Shown here in pieces: positions 8,210 to 15,407 of a stretch of 64,000 bases of DNA (its first letter is position 1; every line of letters starts with the position of its first letter). A model generated the notes under the pieces. That model made no database searches, was not told the origin of the DNA, and saw only the letters and a program-made list of their open reading frames with translations. The DNA is from Lachnospiraceae bacterium. Lineage in GTDB: Bacteria; Bacillota_A; Clostridia; Lachnospirales; Lachnospiraceae. The position numbers were made by a program, and so were the translations under genes. The stretch lies in the NCBI GenBank assembly GCA_004556565.1, contig SFGN01000012.1:1-64000 (forward strand). The letters run 5' to 3'.

Positions 8210-8740
8210 ATGAGAAAAGTAGTTTTATTTATTGCCATGAGCCTTGACGGATATATTGCGGACGGTAATGGTGGAGTAGCTTGGCTAAATGGTCATGGAA
8301 ATGACAATGAAAACATCGACACTTATACAGAATTTACCAAAGATATAGATACTGTCTTAATGGGGTGGAATACTTCTCATCAGGTTGTTACTGAACTTTC
8401 TCCGCAAGAATGGGTATATAATAAATTTACAACTTATGTATTAACACATAAAGAGTGCAATTCTTCCCAACAAATTCATTTTACAAGTGAAAATCCTGTT
8501 TTATTATTGGAACGGCTAAAACAAGAAGCAGGAAAGGATATTTGGATTTGTGGCGGAGCAAATCTTGTTCAGCAGTTGGTAAGCAAAAATATGATTGATA
8601 AATATTACATTTCTGTTATTCCTACTCTGTTAGGAAATGGGGTTCGTCTTTTGGGCAACATAGACAGGGAAATAAAGTTAAGGCTTTGTAAAACACAGAC
8701 TTATAACGGAATAACCGATTTGATTTATATGCGTAGATAA
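8210..8740 (+). CDS. Dihydrofolate reductase/RibD C-terminal-like protein
   Basis: 176 aa. Fold signatures of the DHFR/RibD-C superfamily: start RKVVLFIAMSLDGYIAD, TVLMGWNTSHQV, IWICGGANLVQQL (the GG cofactor loop) and YYISVIPTLLGNG. Members annotated as dihydrofolate reductase family protein are usually not classical DHFRs and act on undefined pterin, flavin or pyrimidine substrates. Here it shares an element with a true DfrF, so it might supplement antifolate resistance, but the substrate residues differ and this is speculation. The start is ATG 8210 after GAGAAAAA, a modest ribosome site. Confidence 0.78.
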   Translation: MRKVVLFIAMSLDGYIADGNGGVAWLNGHGNDNENIDTYTEFTKDIDTVLMGWNTSHQVVTELSPQEWVYNKFTTYVLTHKECNSSQQIHFTSENPVLLLERLKQEAGKDIWICGGANLVQQLVSKNMIDKYYISVIPTLLGNGVRLLGNIDREIKLRLCKTQTYNGITDLIYMRR

Positions 8741-8785
8741 CTAGAGAGAAACAGAAAAGCTGTTAAACCGACGGAGCGATCCGAC

Positions 8786-8904
8786 CACGTTGGCGGGAAA
8801 ATCCTTAAGATTTTTCCGCCATGCTTGCAAGGGGGCGGTTCGCTTCGGCGGTTCGGCGAGCTTGCGAGCCGTTCAAAGCCCCCGTTATCTAACAAGGGGG
8901 GCAC
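8786..8904. other. Origin of transfer (oriT) of the MobT type
   Basis: A GC-rich island in AT-rich DNA. It holds a hairpin at 8791-8821 (TGGCGG...CCGCCA), a second GC-rich inverted segment at 8836-8870, and at 8878-8902 an imperfect inverted repeat GCCCCC-(N)-GGGGGGC around TATCTAACA. That last feature closely resembles the nic region of Tn916 and ICEBs1 oriT, where CTAACA sits between C-tract and G-tract arms. It matches the MobT-family relaxase encoded at 10123. The exact nick is not assigned. Confidence 0.72.
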
Positions 8905-9101
8905 AAAAAACAAGAAACACTATACACTAACAAGCGGAAAACGCTGTATTTATAAGGCAAAACCCCATTTTTACAGTAGTGATATAAATTGTACCTATAT
9001 CACTATGAAAATTGAATAGTAAATATGAGAAAGACAGTTGATTTCAAAAAATAAGAAATTGATTGTCGTTTTCTTTTGCAGAAATTTAAGTGCAGGCAAT
9101 T

Positions 9102-9197
9102 ATGGTAGTTGTCGTAATTGCTGTCAGCTCAGTGTTTATCACTGATGGTGTGAAAGATTTACGGTTGGAGATGTTCAATAAGATTATTGGTGCTTAA
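9102..9197 (+). pseudogene. Fragment of an element protein (31 codons)
   Basis: Reads MVVVVIAVSSVFITDGV then a short amphipathic stretch and stop. There is no ribosome site, and the sequence begins in a 20-bp segment that is repeated at 10071-10096. It looks like the tail of a gene truncated when the DUF3781/GyrI cargo was inserted. I cannot name the parent family. Confidence 0.3.
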
Positions 9198-9285
9198 TTA
9201 TTTTTATTGTAGTGCTGATATGAGAATGTTATAATTGGGGTATAAAACATACAAATAAATTTGCTGAAAAATGAGGTATCAAAAT

Positions 9286-9528
9286 ATGGAAAATGAATTA
9301 CTGGAAAACTTAGGAAGACTTCACACAACTGAACTTGGCGTTATTAGAATTAAAAAGAACTTATCTTTGAATGTAGAAAATGTAATTGAATGGTGCAAAG
9401 AAAAAATTAGCCTTTCTAATGCGGAAATCACAAGAAAAGGAAAAAACTGGTATATAACGATTGATAATTGTATTATAACGGTAAATGCGTACAGTTATAC
9501 CGTTATCACTTCTCACAAGGTAAAATGA
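9286..9528 (+). CDS. DUF3781 family protein
   Basis: About 80 aa. The sequence (LHTTELGVIRIKKNLSL, VIEWCKEKI, GKNWYITIDN, ITVNAYSYTVITSHK) matches the conserved core of DUF3781, a small alpha/beta family found with resistance cargo in Firmicutes. Function unknown. I chose ATG 9286 over ATG 9271 because the family starts at the equivalent of MENELLENL. Its TGA overlaps the next ATG (ATGA at 9525-9528), so it is translationally coupled to the GyrI-like gene. Confidence 0.72.
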   Translation: MENELLENLGRLHTTELGVIRIKKNLSLNVENVIEWCKEKISLSNAEITRKGKNWYITIDNCIITVNAYSYTVITSHKVK

Positions 9529-9995
9529 TAAATTTTTCTATAAAGGAATTAAACGCATTTGCAGTTATTGGGCAGGAAGTAGAACTGACTAATTATCAAA
9601 AAAAGAATATTCAGATTAGTACACAGTTTTGGAGAAAGTTTAACAGTAGTTTGAAAAAAGCGTATCTTTCACAATCAGGAAATTGGGTAAAATATGCTTT
9701 TATGGAAAGAAGAAATGGAAAACTTTATTATTTCTGTTCTATTCCCCAAAGAACCATTACCCCAGAGGGCTTTCTGTATAAAGAAATACCGTCTTATAAA
9801 TATTTGGTTGTGGAGCATATTGGTGCTATGGATAAAATATATGAAACTTATGGCAAGATTTATGAAGAAATTATTCCTAGTACATCGTATATTCCTATAA
9901 AAGATATTATCCTACACTTTGAAAAATACGATTATCGTTTTCATTGGAATAGTGATAATTCAGTTATTGAAATTTGGATACCTATTCAAGATTAG
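9525..9995 (+). CDS. GyrI-like/AraC effector-binding domain protein
   Basis: 156 aa. Built as a stand-alone GyrI-like effector-binding domain: the N-terminal strand FAVIGQEVEL, central RNGKLYYFCSIP, then YKYLVVEHIGAMDKIYETYGKIYEE and terminal FHWNSDNSVIEIWIPI. This fold binds cationic or planar drugs in SbmC/GyrI, BmrR and Cass2-type proteins; single-domain versions sometimes act as drug-binding or hydrolytic resistance proteins. It starts within the stop of DUF3781, so the two form a coupled pair. No DNA-binding domain is attached. Ligand unknown. Confidence 0.7.
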   Translation: MINFSIKELNAFAVIGQEVELTNYQKKNIQISTQFWRKFNSSLKKAYLSQSGNWVKYAFMERRNGKLYYFCSIPQRTITPEGFLYKEIPSYKYLVVEHIGAMDKIYETYGKIYEEIIPSTSYIPIKDIILHFEKYDYRFHWNSDNSVIEIWIPIQD

Positions 9996-10020
9996 AAGCA
10001 ATTTTATATCCATACACACA

Positions 10021-10051
10021 AAGCAGTTAGTCTTAGGATTGACTGCTTTTT
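10021..10051 (+). terminator. Terminator behind the DUF3781-GyrI pair
   Basis: AAGCAGT (10021-10027) pairs with ACTGCTT (10042-10048), followed by a T-run. It lies 25 nt after the GyrI-like stop. Confidence 0.65.
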
Positions 10052-10070
10052 CTATACAGATTTTTAATGA

Positions 10071-10105
10071 CAGGCAATTATCAATTATGGTAGTTGCCTT
10101 TTTTG
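10071..10105 (+). promoter_or_regulatory. Terminator-like hairpin just ahead of the relaxase gene
   Basis: AGGCAATTAT pairs with GTAGTTGCCT (with G-T pairs) and is followed by six T. It ends about 3 nt before the GGAGG of the relaxase gene, a position suited to an attenuator limiting relaxase expression, or simply a terminator for upstream transcripts. Part of the sequence is duplicated at 9092-9111. Confidence 0.45.
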
Positions 10106-10122
10106 ATTGGAGGAATTGAAGA

Positions 10123-11337
10123 ATGAATGATAAAAACTTTATTGAAGAACTAAGACAAAAGCGTGAGGAATACGGAGTAACACAAACAAGGCTTGCTGTT
10201 GCCTGTGGTATCAGCCGTGAATATTACAACCGCATTGAAAAAGGAAAACAGCCATTGAATGACGAATTAAGAGAAATCATAGAAAAACAGATTGAGCGTT
10301 TCAATCCGCAAGAACCACTATTCTTATTGATTGATTACTTTCGTGTCCGCTTTCCTACTACGGACGCATTGGCGATTATCCGTGATGTATTACAACTGAA
10401 ATCTAATTACATGCTTTATGAAGATTATGGAAAATACGGATATGAAAGCAAATATGTACTTGGCGACATCAATATCATGTGTTCCATGCAGGAGCATTTA
10501 GGTGTTTTATTGGAACTGAAAGGCAAAGGCTGTCGGCAAATGGAATGTTATCTACTGGCACAGGAACGCTCATGGTATGACTTCATGCTGGATTGTATGA
10601 CGGCTGGTGGTGTGATGAAACGGCTTGATTTGGCTATCAATGATAAAGCAGGAATATTGGATATTCCAAAGTTAAAGGAAAAATACAAGGCTGGCGAATG
10701 TATCTCCTACTTCCGTATGCAGAAAGATTACAGCGGTACAGAAAAATGCGGTAGCGATTTACCAAAGAATACAGGAGAAACCTTATATCTCGGTTCAACA
10801 AGTAGCGAATTATATATGTGTGCTTATCAGAAAAATTATGAGCAGTATGTCAAGAATGGCACAGAAATTGAAGATACGGAGATTAAGAACCGTTTTGAAA
10901 TACGCATGAAGAACGAACGAGCCTATTATGCGGTTGTAGATTTACTGACCTATCGGGACGCTGAACGCACCGCTTTTTCTATCATCAATCATTATGTCCG
11001 CTTTGTTGACAGAGAGGACGACAAGCCAAAAAGTCAATGGATAACAAATGATGATTGGGCATGGTTTGTAGGGGAAAACAGAGAGCCGATACGCTTAACC
11101 ACAAAGCCAGAGCCTTACACTTTACAAAAAGCGTTGCATTGGCTACAAAGACAAGTCGCACCAACCATAAAAATGGTACAGGCATTAGACAGAGAAAATC
11201 GTACAACGATACTGAAAGATATGATTGAGCAGGCAGAACTAAAAGACAAGCATAAACATTTATTACAATTAGAGAAATCAACCATAGAAGAACGTATAGA
11301 TACCGCTGTTCCACAAGAGAATGACGGTATTTTTTAA
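10123..11337 (+). CDS. mobT: MobT-family relaxase (Rep_trans type, N-terminal HTH)
   Basis: 404 aa. Residues about 8-60 are an XRE-type helix-turn-helix (TQTRLAVACGISREYYNRIE). The rest matches the rolling-circle-like Rep_trans fold of Tn916 Orf20 and ICEBs1 NicK: GDINIMCSMQEHLGVLLELKGKGCRQ, the LDLAINDKAGIL metal/active-site region, ISYFRMQK, TLYLGSTSSELYMCAYQK and RFEIRMKNERAY. Such proteins nick oriT by an active-site Tyr and stay covalently bound to the 5' end. GGAGG precedes the ATG. A matching oriT lies 1.2 kb upstream. The element lacks its own coupling protein, so this enzyme must use a helper ICE's machinery (inference). Confidence 0.88.
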   Translation: MNDKNFIEELRQKREEYGVTQTRLAVACGISREYYNRIEKGKQPLNDELREIIEKQIERFNPQEPLFLLIDYFRVRFPTTDALAIIRDVLQLKSNYMLYEDYGKYGYESKYVLGDINIMCSMQEHLGVLLELKGKGCRQMECYLLAQERSWYDFMLDCMTAGGVMKRLDLAINDKAGILDIPKLKEKYKAGECISYFRMQKDYSGTEKCGSDLPKNTGETLYLGSTSSELYMCAYQKNYEQYVKNGTEIEDTEIKNRFEIRMKNERAYYAVVDLLTYRDAERTAFSIINHYVRFVDREDDKPKSQWITNDDWAWFVGENREPIRLTTKPEPYTLQKALHWLQRQVAPTIKMVQALDRENRTTILKDMIEQAELKDKHKHLLQLEKSTIEERIDTAVPQENDGIF

Positions 11338-11377
11338 TGTAATTGAAAAATTTCAGATTTAGTCAGCAAAGAGCTGT

Positions 11378-11990
11378 TTTCATTCCCTATGTGAAGTGAA
11401 AGAAGAAAAATAAATTTTTTATTAAATCTGCAACAAAATGGCTACTTGCGTACAGATATGGTGCGAGAAAAGGAAATCTAAACTTTTTTTGAAAATAGGT
11501 CATTAAATCGGGGCTTGCTGTCCCTATATGAAGTGAAAGAAGAAAAAAGTTTTGAAAAAATGACGGAAATTCGTGATTAGTGGACAGTCTTCTGTGAAAA
11601 GAGGAAAAACATCATCATTTTGTATTCAAACAGGCATTAGCAGTTGAGTGTTGATGTGAAAAGATGAAAATACTTTGTTCTCAACTTAACAATTTAAGGT
11701 TTCCGTTCCCTATATGGTGCAAAGAAAATATTTCATTCTATTGTTGGCAGTAACGGTATGGTTTGGGTAGTTAGGGTGTGAAAAGGAAAATATTCTTTTT
11801 TCATCATCAACTTAGCAAAATGACATTTTCTATCCCTATATGGTGCATGAAAAGAAGTTAAAATTTTTCCATTTAAACTTAGCAAATGGACGTTTGCTGT
11901 ACAGATAGTAGTGAAAAAGGAGAAAATCAACCGTTGATTGCCAAAATGAACCGTTCCATTTGTACTAATAATGGAAAAAGTTTTGGATTT
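11378..11990 (+). repeat. Degenerate tandem array, nine or ten units, period about 64 bp
   Basis: No ORF accounts for this stretch. Units recur at about 11380, 11446, 11516, 11582, 11643, 11703, 11768, 11830, 11893 and 11951. The best-kept part of each unit is CCCTATATG-G/A-TG followed within a few bases by GAAAAGA-GAAAA. In the later units AACTTAGCAAAATG precedes it. Spacing is 58-70 bp and divergence is high. It lies directly downstream of the relaxase gene. It could be a protein-binding array (iterons), a set of small structured RNAs or a replication or copy-control region; the sequence does not decide. Confidence 0.65.
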
Positions 11991-12325
11991 TGGTTACGTT
12001 TCTCCTCTTTTCCAACGCGATATATAGGAAAGACGATTTTTTTCTTTCAATCGTTCTTTGACAACTGAATAAAGTAATTCAATACGTTTGACAGACAGCT
12101 AGCCGTTGAAACAAATACGCCACGACCTTTCCCCTGCAAGAGCGAGCGAAAACCTATTTGTGTTCTTGTAAAAGATTTGTCCTCTTTTATCGCCATGACC
12201 TGTACTGTCAGATAATGATACTCCCGTACAGCCACAGCTTGAGCATTAAGAGCGTCGCACGCAATGGGTACGGCTACATAAGAACTATGCAGAGGTGGAA
12301 CTCCTGTGGGCTATGACAAAAGCCG
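11991..12325 (+). other. Non-coding stretch between array and tnpW-like gene
   Basis: No supported ORF. It contains short GC-rich segments around 12100-12150 and 12215-12310 that stand out from the AT-rich surroundings and look constrained, for example the run near 12240-12310 containing GTCGCACGCAATGG and GGTGGAACTCCTG. A leader RNA or regulatory region for the TnpW-like gene is possible. I see no named motif. Confidence 0.3.
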
Positions 12326-12535
12326 TTGAATTGCTTAGAAAGATTTTACAGAAAGGGGGTATGTGTTATTGATAATGCTGTAAAAACAATTCAAAAGAAA
12401 AATGGCAAGTGTGGCATTGGCAACAGAGGAAAGACAAAGATTGTAGTAAAAGAGCATTTTTCCGAAAAGGGCAAAACAATGGAAGAACTTCTAACTGATG
12501 TCATGCTGGAAAAAGCAAAGCAGACAATCGCATAA
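12326..12535 (+). CDS. TnpW-like small element protein
   Basis: Up to 69 codons from a TTG at 12326; a GGGGG run (12354-12358) suggests translation may begin nearer 12369, where only non-ATG codons are available. The conserved part reads KTKIVVKEHFSEKGKTMEE then LLTDVM. This resembles TnpW of Tn4451-type elements (a V-HFSE/K...T---KLLR-like core) encoded just upstream of the large serine recombinase. Its position 110 nt before the recombinase gene supports this. Biochemical role unknown; possibly a recombination accessory factor. Confidence 0.5.
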   Translation: MNCLERFYRKGVCVIDNAVKTIQKKNGKCGIGNRGKTKIVVKEHFSEKGKTMEELLTDVMLEKAKQTIA

Positions 12536-12560
12536 AATCGGTGCAGTTGTAAGAAATAGA

Positions 12561-12621
12561 TTGAATGACAAAAAGTACCCGTGTTATACTTTACTTGCAA
12601 GCAGGTATTGTAAACACGGGT
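12561..12621 (+). promoter_or_regulatory. Recombinase promoter with overlapping inverted repeat
   Basis: -35 TTGAAT (12561-12566), 18-nt spacer, -10 TATACT (12585-12590). Perfect 9-bp arms ACCCGTGTT (12577-12585) and AACACGGGT (12613-12621) straddle the -10 and start region. The layout suits an operator or a 5' leader hairpin controlling excision. The AGGAGG at 12631-12636 serves the ATG at 12647. Confidence 0.6.
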
Positions 12622-12646
12622 TAGTTATAAAGGAGGATAACTGACA

Positions 12647-14260
12647 ATGAAACAACAGATTTACAATACTGCACTTTATCTTAGGTTAAGCCGAGATGAT
12701 GAATTACAGGGCGAAAGTTCCAGCATTACCACACAGAGAAGTATGTTGCGTTTATATGCAAAAGAACATCATTTGAATGTCATTGATGAATATATTGATG
12801 ACGGCTGGTCGGGAACAAATTTTGACAGACCGAGTTTTCAAAGAATGATTGAGGATATAGAGGCAGGAAAAATCAACTGTGTTGTAACGAAAGACCTTTC
12901 CCGTCTTGGCAGAAATTATATTATGACAGGACAATATACAGAATTGTATTTCCCTAGTCATAATGTCCGCTACATAGCGATTGATGACGGTGTAGACAGC
13001 GAAAAAGGCGAAAGTGAGATTGCACCATTTAAGAACATCATCAATGAATGGGTGGCAAGAGATACAAGCCGTAAAGTCAAATCAGCATTTAAGACAAAGT
13101 TTGCGGAGGGGGCTCATTACGGTGCTTATGCTCCGTTAGGATATAAGAAACACCCTGACATCAAAGGAAAACTGTTGGTTGATGATGAAACAAAATGGAT
13201 TATTGAAAAAATCTTTTCCCTAGCCTATCAAGGTTACGGAAGTGCAAAAATCACAAAGCAGTTAAGAGCAGAAAAAGTTCCGACAGCGTCATGGCTAAAT
13301 TTTACAAGATACGGTACTTTTGCACATATCTTTGAGGGAAAACCCGAAAGTAAGCGTTATGAGTGGACGATTGCTCATGTCAAGGCGATATTGAAAAGTG
13401 AGGTTTATATCGGAAACAGTGTTCACAATATGCAGTCTACGGTATCGTTCAAGAGCAAAAAGAAAGTGCGTAAGCCCGAAAGTGAATGGTTTCGAGTAGA
13501 AAACACTCACGAGCCGATTATTGACAAGGAAGTGTTCTATCGTGTGCAGGAGCAGATAAAATCAAGACGCAGACAGACAAAGGAAAAGGCAACGCCGATT
13601 TTTGCAGGGCTTGTCAAGTGTGCGGATTGTGGTTGGTCTATGAGATTTGGAACGAATAAGACAAATAAAACGCCTTACAGTTATTATGCTTGCAGTTACT
13701 ACGGGCAGTTTGGCAAAGGTAATTGTTCTATGCACTACATTCGTTATGATGTGCTGTATCAAGCCGTATTGGAACGCTTGCAGTATTGGGCTAAGGCAGT
13801 ACAGCAGGACGAAGAAAAGGTATTGAACAAGATACAGAAAGCTGGCAATGCAGAGAGAATACGGGAAAAGAAGAAAAAGGCAAGTACATTGAAGAAAGCC
13901 GAGAACAGACAAAATGAGATTGACCGTTTATTTGCGAAAATGTATGAAGATAGAGCCTGTGAGAAGATAACAGAGCGAAATTTTGTGATGTTGTCCAGCA
14001 AGTACCAAAAAGAACAGATAGAACTGGAACAGCAGATAACAAGCCTAAGAGAAGAACTAAGTAAAATGGAACAGGATATGATAGGTGCTGAAAAGTGGAT
14101 TGAGTTAATCAAGGAATATTCCGTACCAAAGGAACTGACAGCACCATTATTAAATGCCATGATAGAAAAAATCCTCATACATGAAGCAACAACGAATGAG
14201 GATAACGAAAGAATACAGGAAATTGAGATATATTACCGATTTATTGGAAAAGTTGAGTAA
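12647..14260 (+). CDS. Large serine recombinase (TnpX/TndX type)
   Basis: 537 aa. The N-terminal resolvase domain has the nucleophile in LYLRLSRDDE (Ser15), followed by TTQRSMLRLYA, IDDGWSGTNFDRPSFQRM and TKDLSRLGRNY. The recombinase domain follows, then a zinc ribbon (CADCGW...CSYYGQFGKGNC) near residues 325-355, a coiled-coil of about 100 residues and a DUF4368-like C-terminus. This is the domain order of Tn4451 TnpX and Tn5397 TndX, which excise and insert circular intermediates without accessory integrase. The gene ends 40 nt from the right flanking repeat. It is the enzyme expected to have inserted the element into brxL and to be able to remove it. Confidence 0.93.
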   Translation: MKQQIYNTALYLRLSRDDELQGESSSITTQRSMLRLYAKEHHLNVIDEYIDDGWSGTNFDRPSFQRMIEDIEAGKINCVVTKDLSRLGRNYIMTGQYTELYFPSHNVRYIAIDDGVDSEKGESEIAPFKNIINEWVARDTSRKVKSAFKTKFAEGAHYGAYAPLGYKKHPDIKGKLLVDDETKWIIEKIFSLAYQGYGSAKITKQLRAEKVPTASWLNFTRYGTFAHIFEGKPESKRYEWTIAHVKAILKSEVYIGNSVHNMQSTVSFKSKKKVRKPESEWFRVENTHEPIIDKEVFYRVQEQIKSRRRQTKEKATPIFAGLVKCADCGWSMRFGTNKTNKTPYSYYACSYYGQFGKGNCSMHYIRYDVLYQAVLERLQYWAKAVQQDEEKVLNKIQKAGNAERIREKKKKASTLKKAENRQNEIDRLFAKMYEDRACEKITERNFVMLSSKYQKEQIELEQQITSLREELSKMEQDMIGAEKWIELIKEYSVPKELTAPLLNAMIEKILIHEATTNEDNERIQEIEIYYRFIGKVE

Positions 14261-14298
14261 TCAACAAGAGTAATATTTTTAACTAAGGGAAACCGGGA

Positions 14299-14305
14299 TT
14301 TCCCA
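14299..14305 (+). repeat. Right flanking direct repeat TTTCCCA of the element
   Basis: It matches 6199-6205. Immediately inside it, GGGAAA (14288-14293) forms a partial inverted repeat with TTTCCC, a symmetry often seen at serine-recombinase crossover sites. Confidence 0.75.
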
Positions 14306-15406
14306 TCCTGGTACATAGCAATGCATACGGTCTAAAAATGCCGTATCATATGCCATAACTGCCGGGAATGGTTCAAACAGATGCGATGTCTTTTGAAGCA
14401 CATCTACACTCTGATTGATATTTCCAACAAATACCATAGAAGCAGATGCAGCCTTTTCTTCACGTCCACGGGCAAATGATCCTGATGCCATGTAGTCTTT
14501 CATGATCTGTACACCATCTTTATCCTTAAAAGTAATACCTGCCACCTCATCAAAGGCGACAACATCCCACATACCGACCAGACCAACTGTTTTACTTGCC
14601 ATGTTATAAAACAAGTTTGCCACCGTTGTCTGACCTCCGGATACAAGGATACTATTTGGAGAGATTTCTTTGTAAATATGCGACTTACCAGTACTTCTCG
14701 GTCCCAACTCACAGAGATTAAAGTTATTTTCCACCAACGGAATCATTCGGGCAAGAAGCAGCCATTTGACACGCTCATCAAATTTATCCGGCTCCATGCC
14801 TGTAGAACGAAGAAGAACATCAATCCATTCATCCTTTGTAAATGCCTTTCTTCCATTCTTCAGATCATCCATATCAATATGCGGCATCTGGATTGGTGTC
14901 AATTTACGAATACGGATTGGCGTTGTGTTCTTCTTATCTTCCTCGATAAATTCATAGTCCAGCTGCAAGATACACCAAATACCGCCACAAAGGAGGCGGT
15001 CATATTTTGATGGATAATCCGGATGAATTGGAATATTCTTTATACCCAAATTAGAAAACTCCGCTTCATATCGATCCTCTTTAATATTTAGATGAACCGT
15101 AATTTTATCAATGACTGTATAGCTGCCACGTTCCCGAAGAATGGAAAGAACCTTCTGTGCTTCGTCCGGACGGACAAAATTATCTGCCAAAATACGCTTT
15201 ACATTATTCACACCCTCTTCGATGATTTCTTCATCATCTGAGCTGCAATACTGACCAAGAAGGAACTCCAAAACATACACAGGTACATTTGCTCCTTCTT
15301 TAATATGCTTTGTCAGATCCTTGCGGACAATCTTTCCATCAAAATACTGGCGAAGTTTGTTCTTTATAATTGATCTGGTATCATCCATTTCCATAAATTC
15401 GTCCAT
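14299..15406 (-). pseudogene. brxL: brxL, N-terminal half (AAA+ part)
   Basis: About 369 native codons of BREX BrxL: an N-terminal region ending in PIHPDYPSKYDRLLCGGIWC, then an AAA+ ATPase core with LGPRSTGKSHIYKEI (Walker A) and VVAFDEVAGI (Walker B), FVGNINQS and DRMHCYVPGWE. Beyond CYVPGWE the frame enters the element and stops after five foreign codons (IPVSL-like end at 14279). The ATG at 15406 follows GGAAGGAAAAAGTGAG and abuts the stop of the upstream gene. BrxL is a DNA-stimulated hexameric AAA+ protein with a Lon-like C-terminal domain and is required for type I BREX phage defence. The truncated product keeps the Walker motifs but lacks the Lon-like half. Confidence 0.93.
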
Positions 15407-15407
15407 C

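Larger units (their letters stand above)
6206..14298 (+). mobile_element. 8.1-kb mobilizable element with dfrF, MobT relaxase and TnpX-type recombinase, inserted in brxL
   Basis: All element genes are on the plus strand, opposite to the resident operon. Contents in order: terminator, dfrF, palindromes, DinB-like gene, small membrane protein, RibD-like reductase, oriT, DUF3781, GyrI-like, MobT relaxase, degenerate repeat array, TnpW-like gene, large serine recombinase. There is no coupling protein, VirB4 or other transfer gene, so it should be an IME that borrows the transfer machinery of a Tn916/ICEBs1-type element. The unit length measured between the direct repeats is 8100 bp. The serine recombinase rather than a tyrosine integrase fits insertion into a protein gene with a very short flanking repeat. 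Confidence 0.88.

Noticed and set aside
11378..11990. CRISPR array
   Set aside because: Units are degenerate throughout, with no constant repeat separated by unique spacers, and no cas gene is present.
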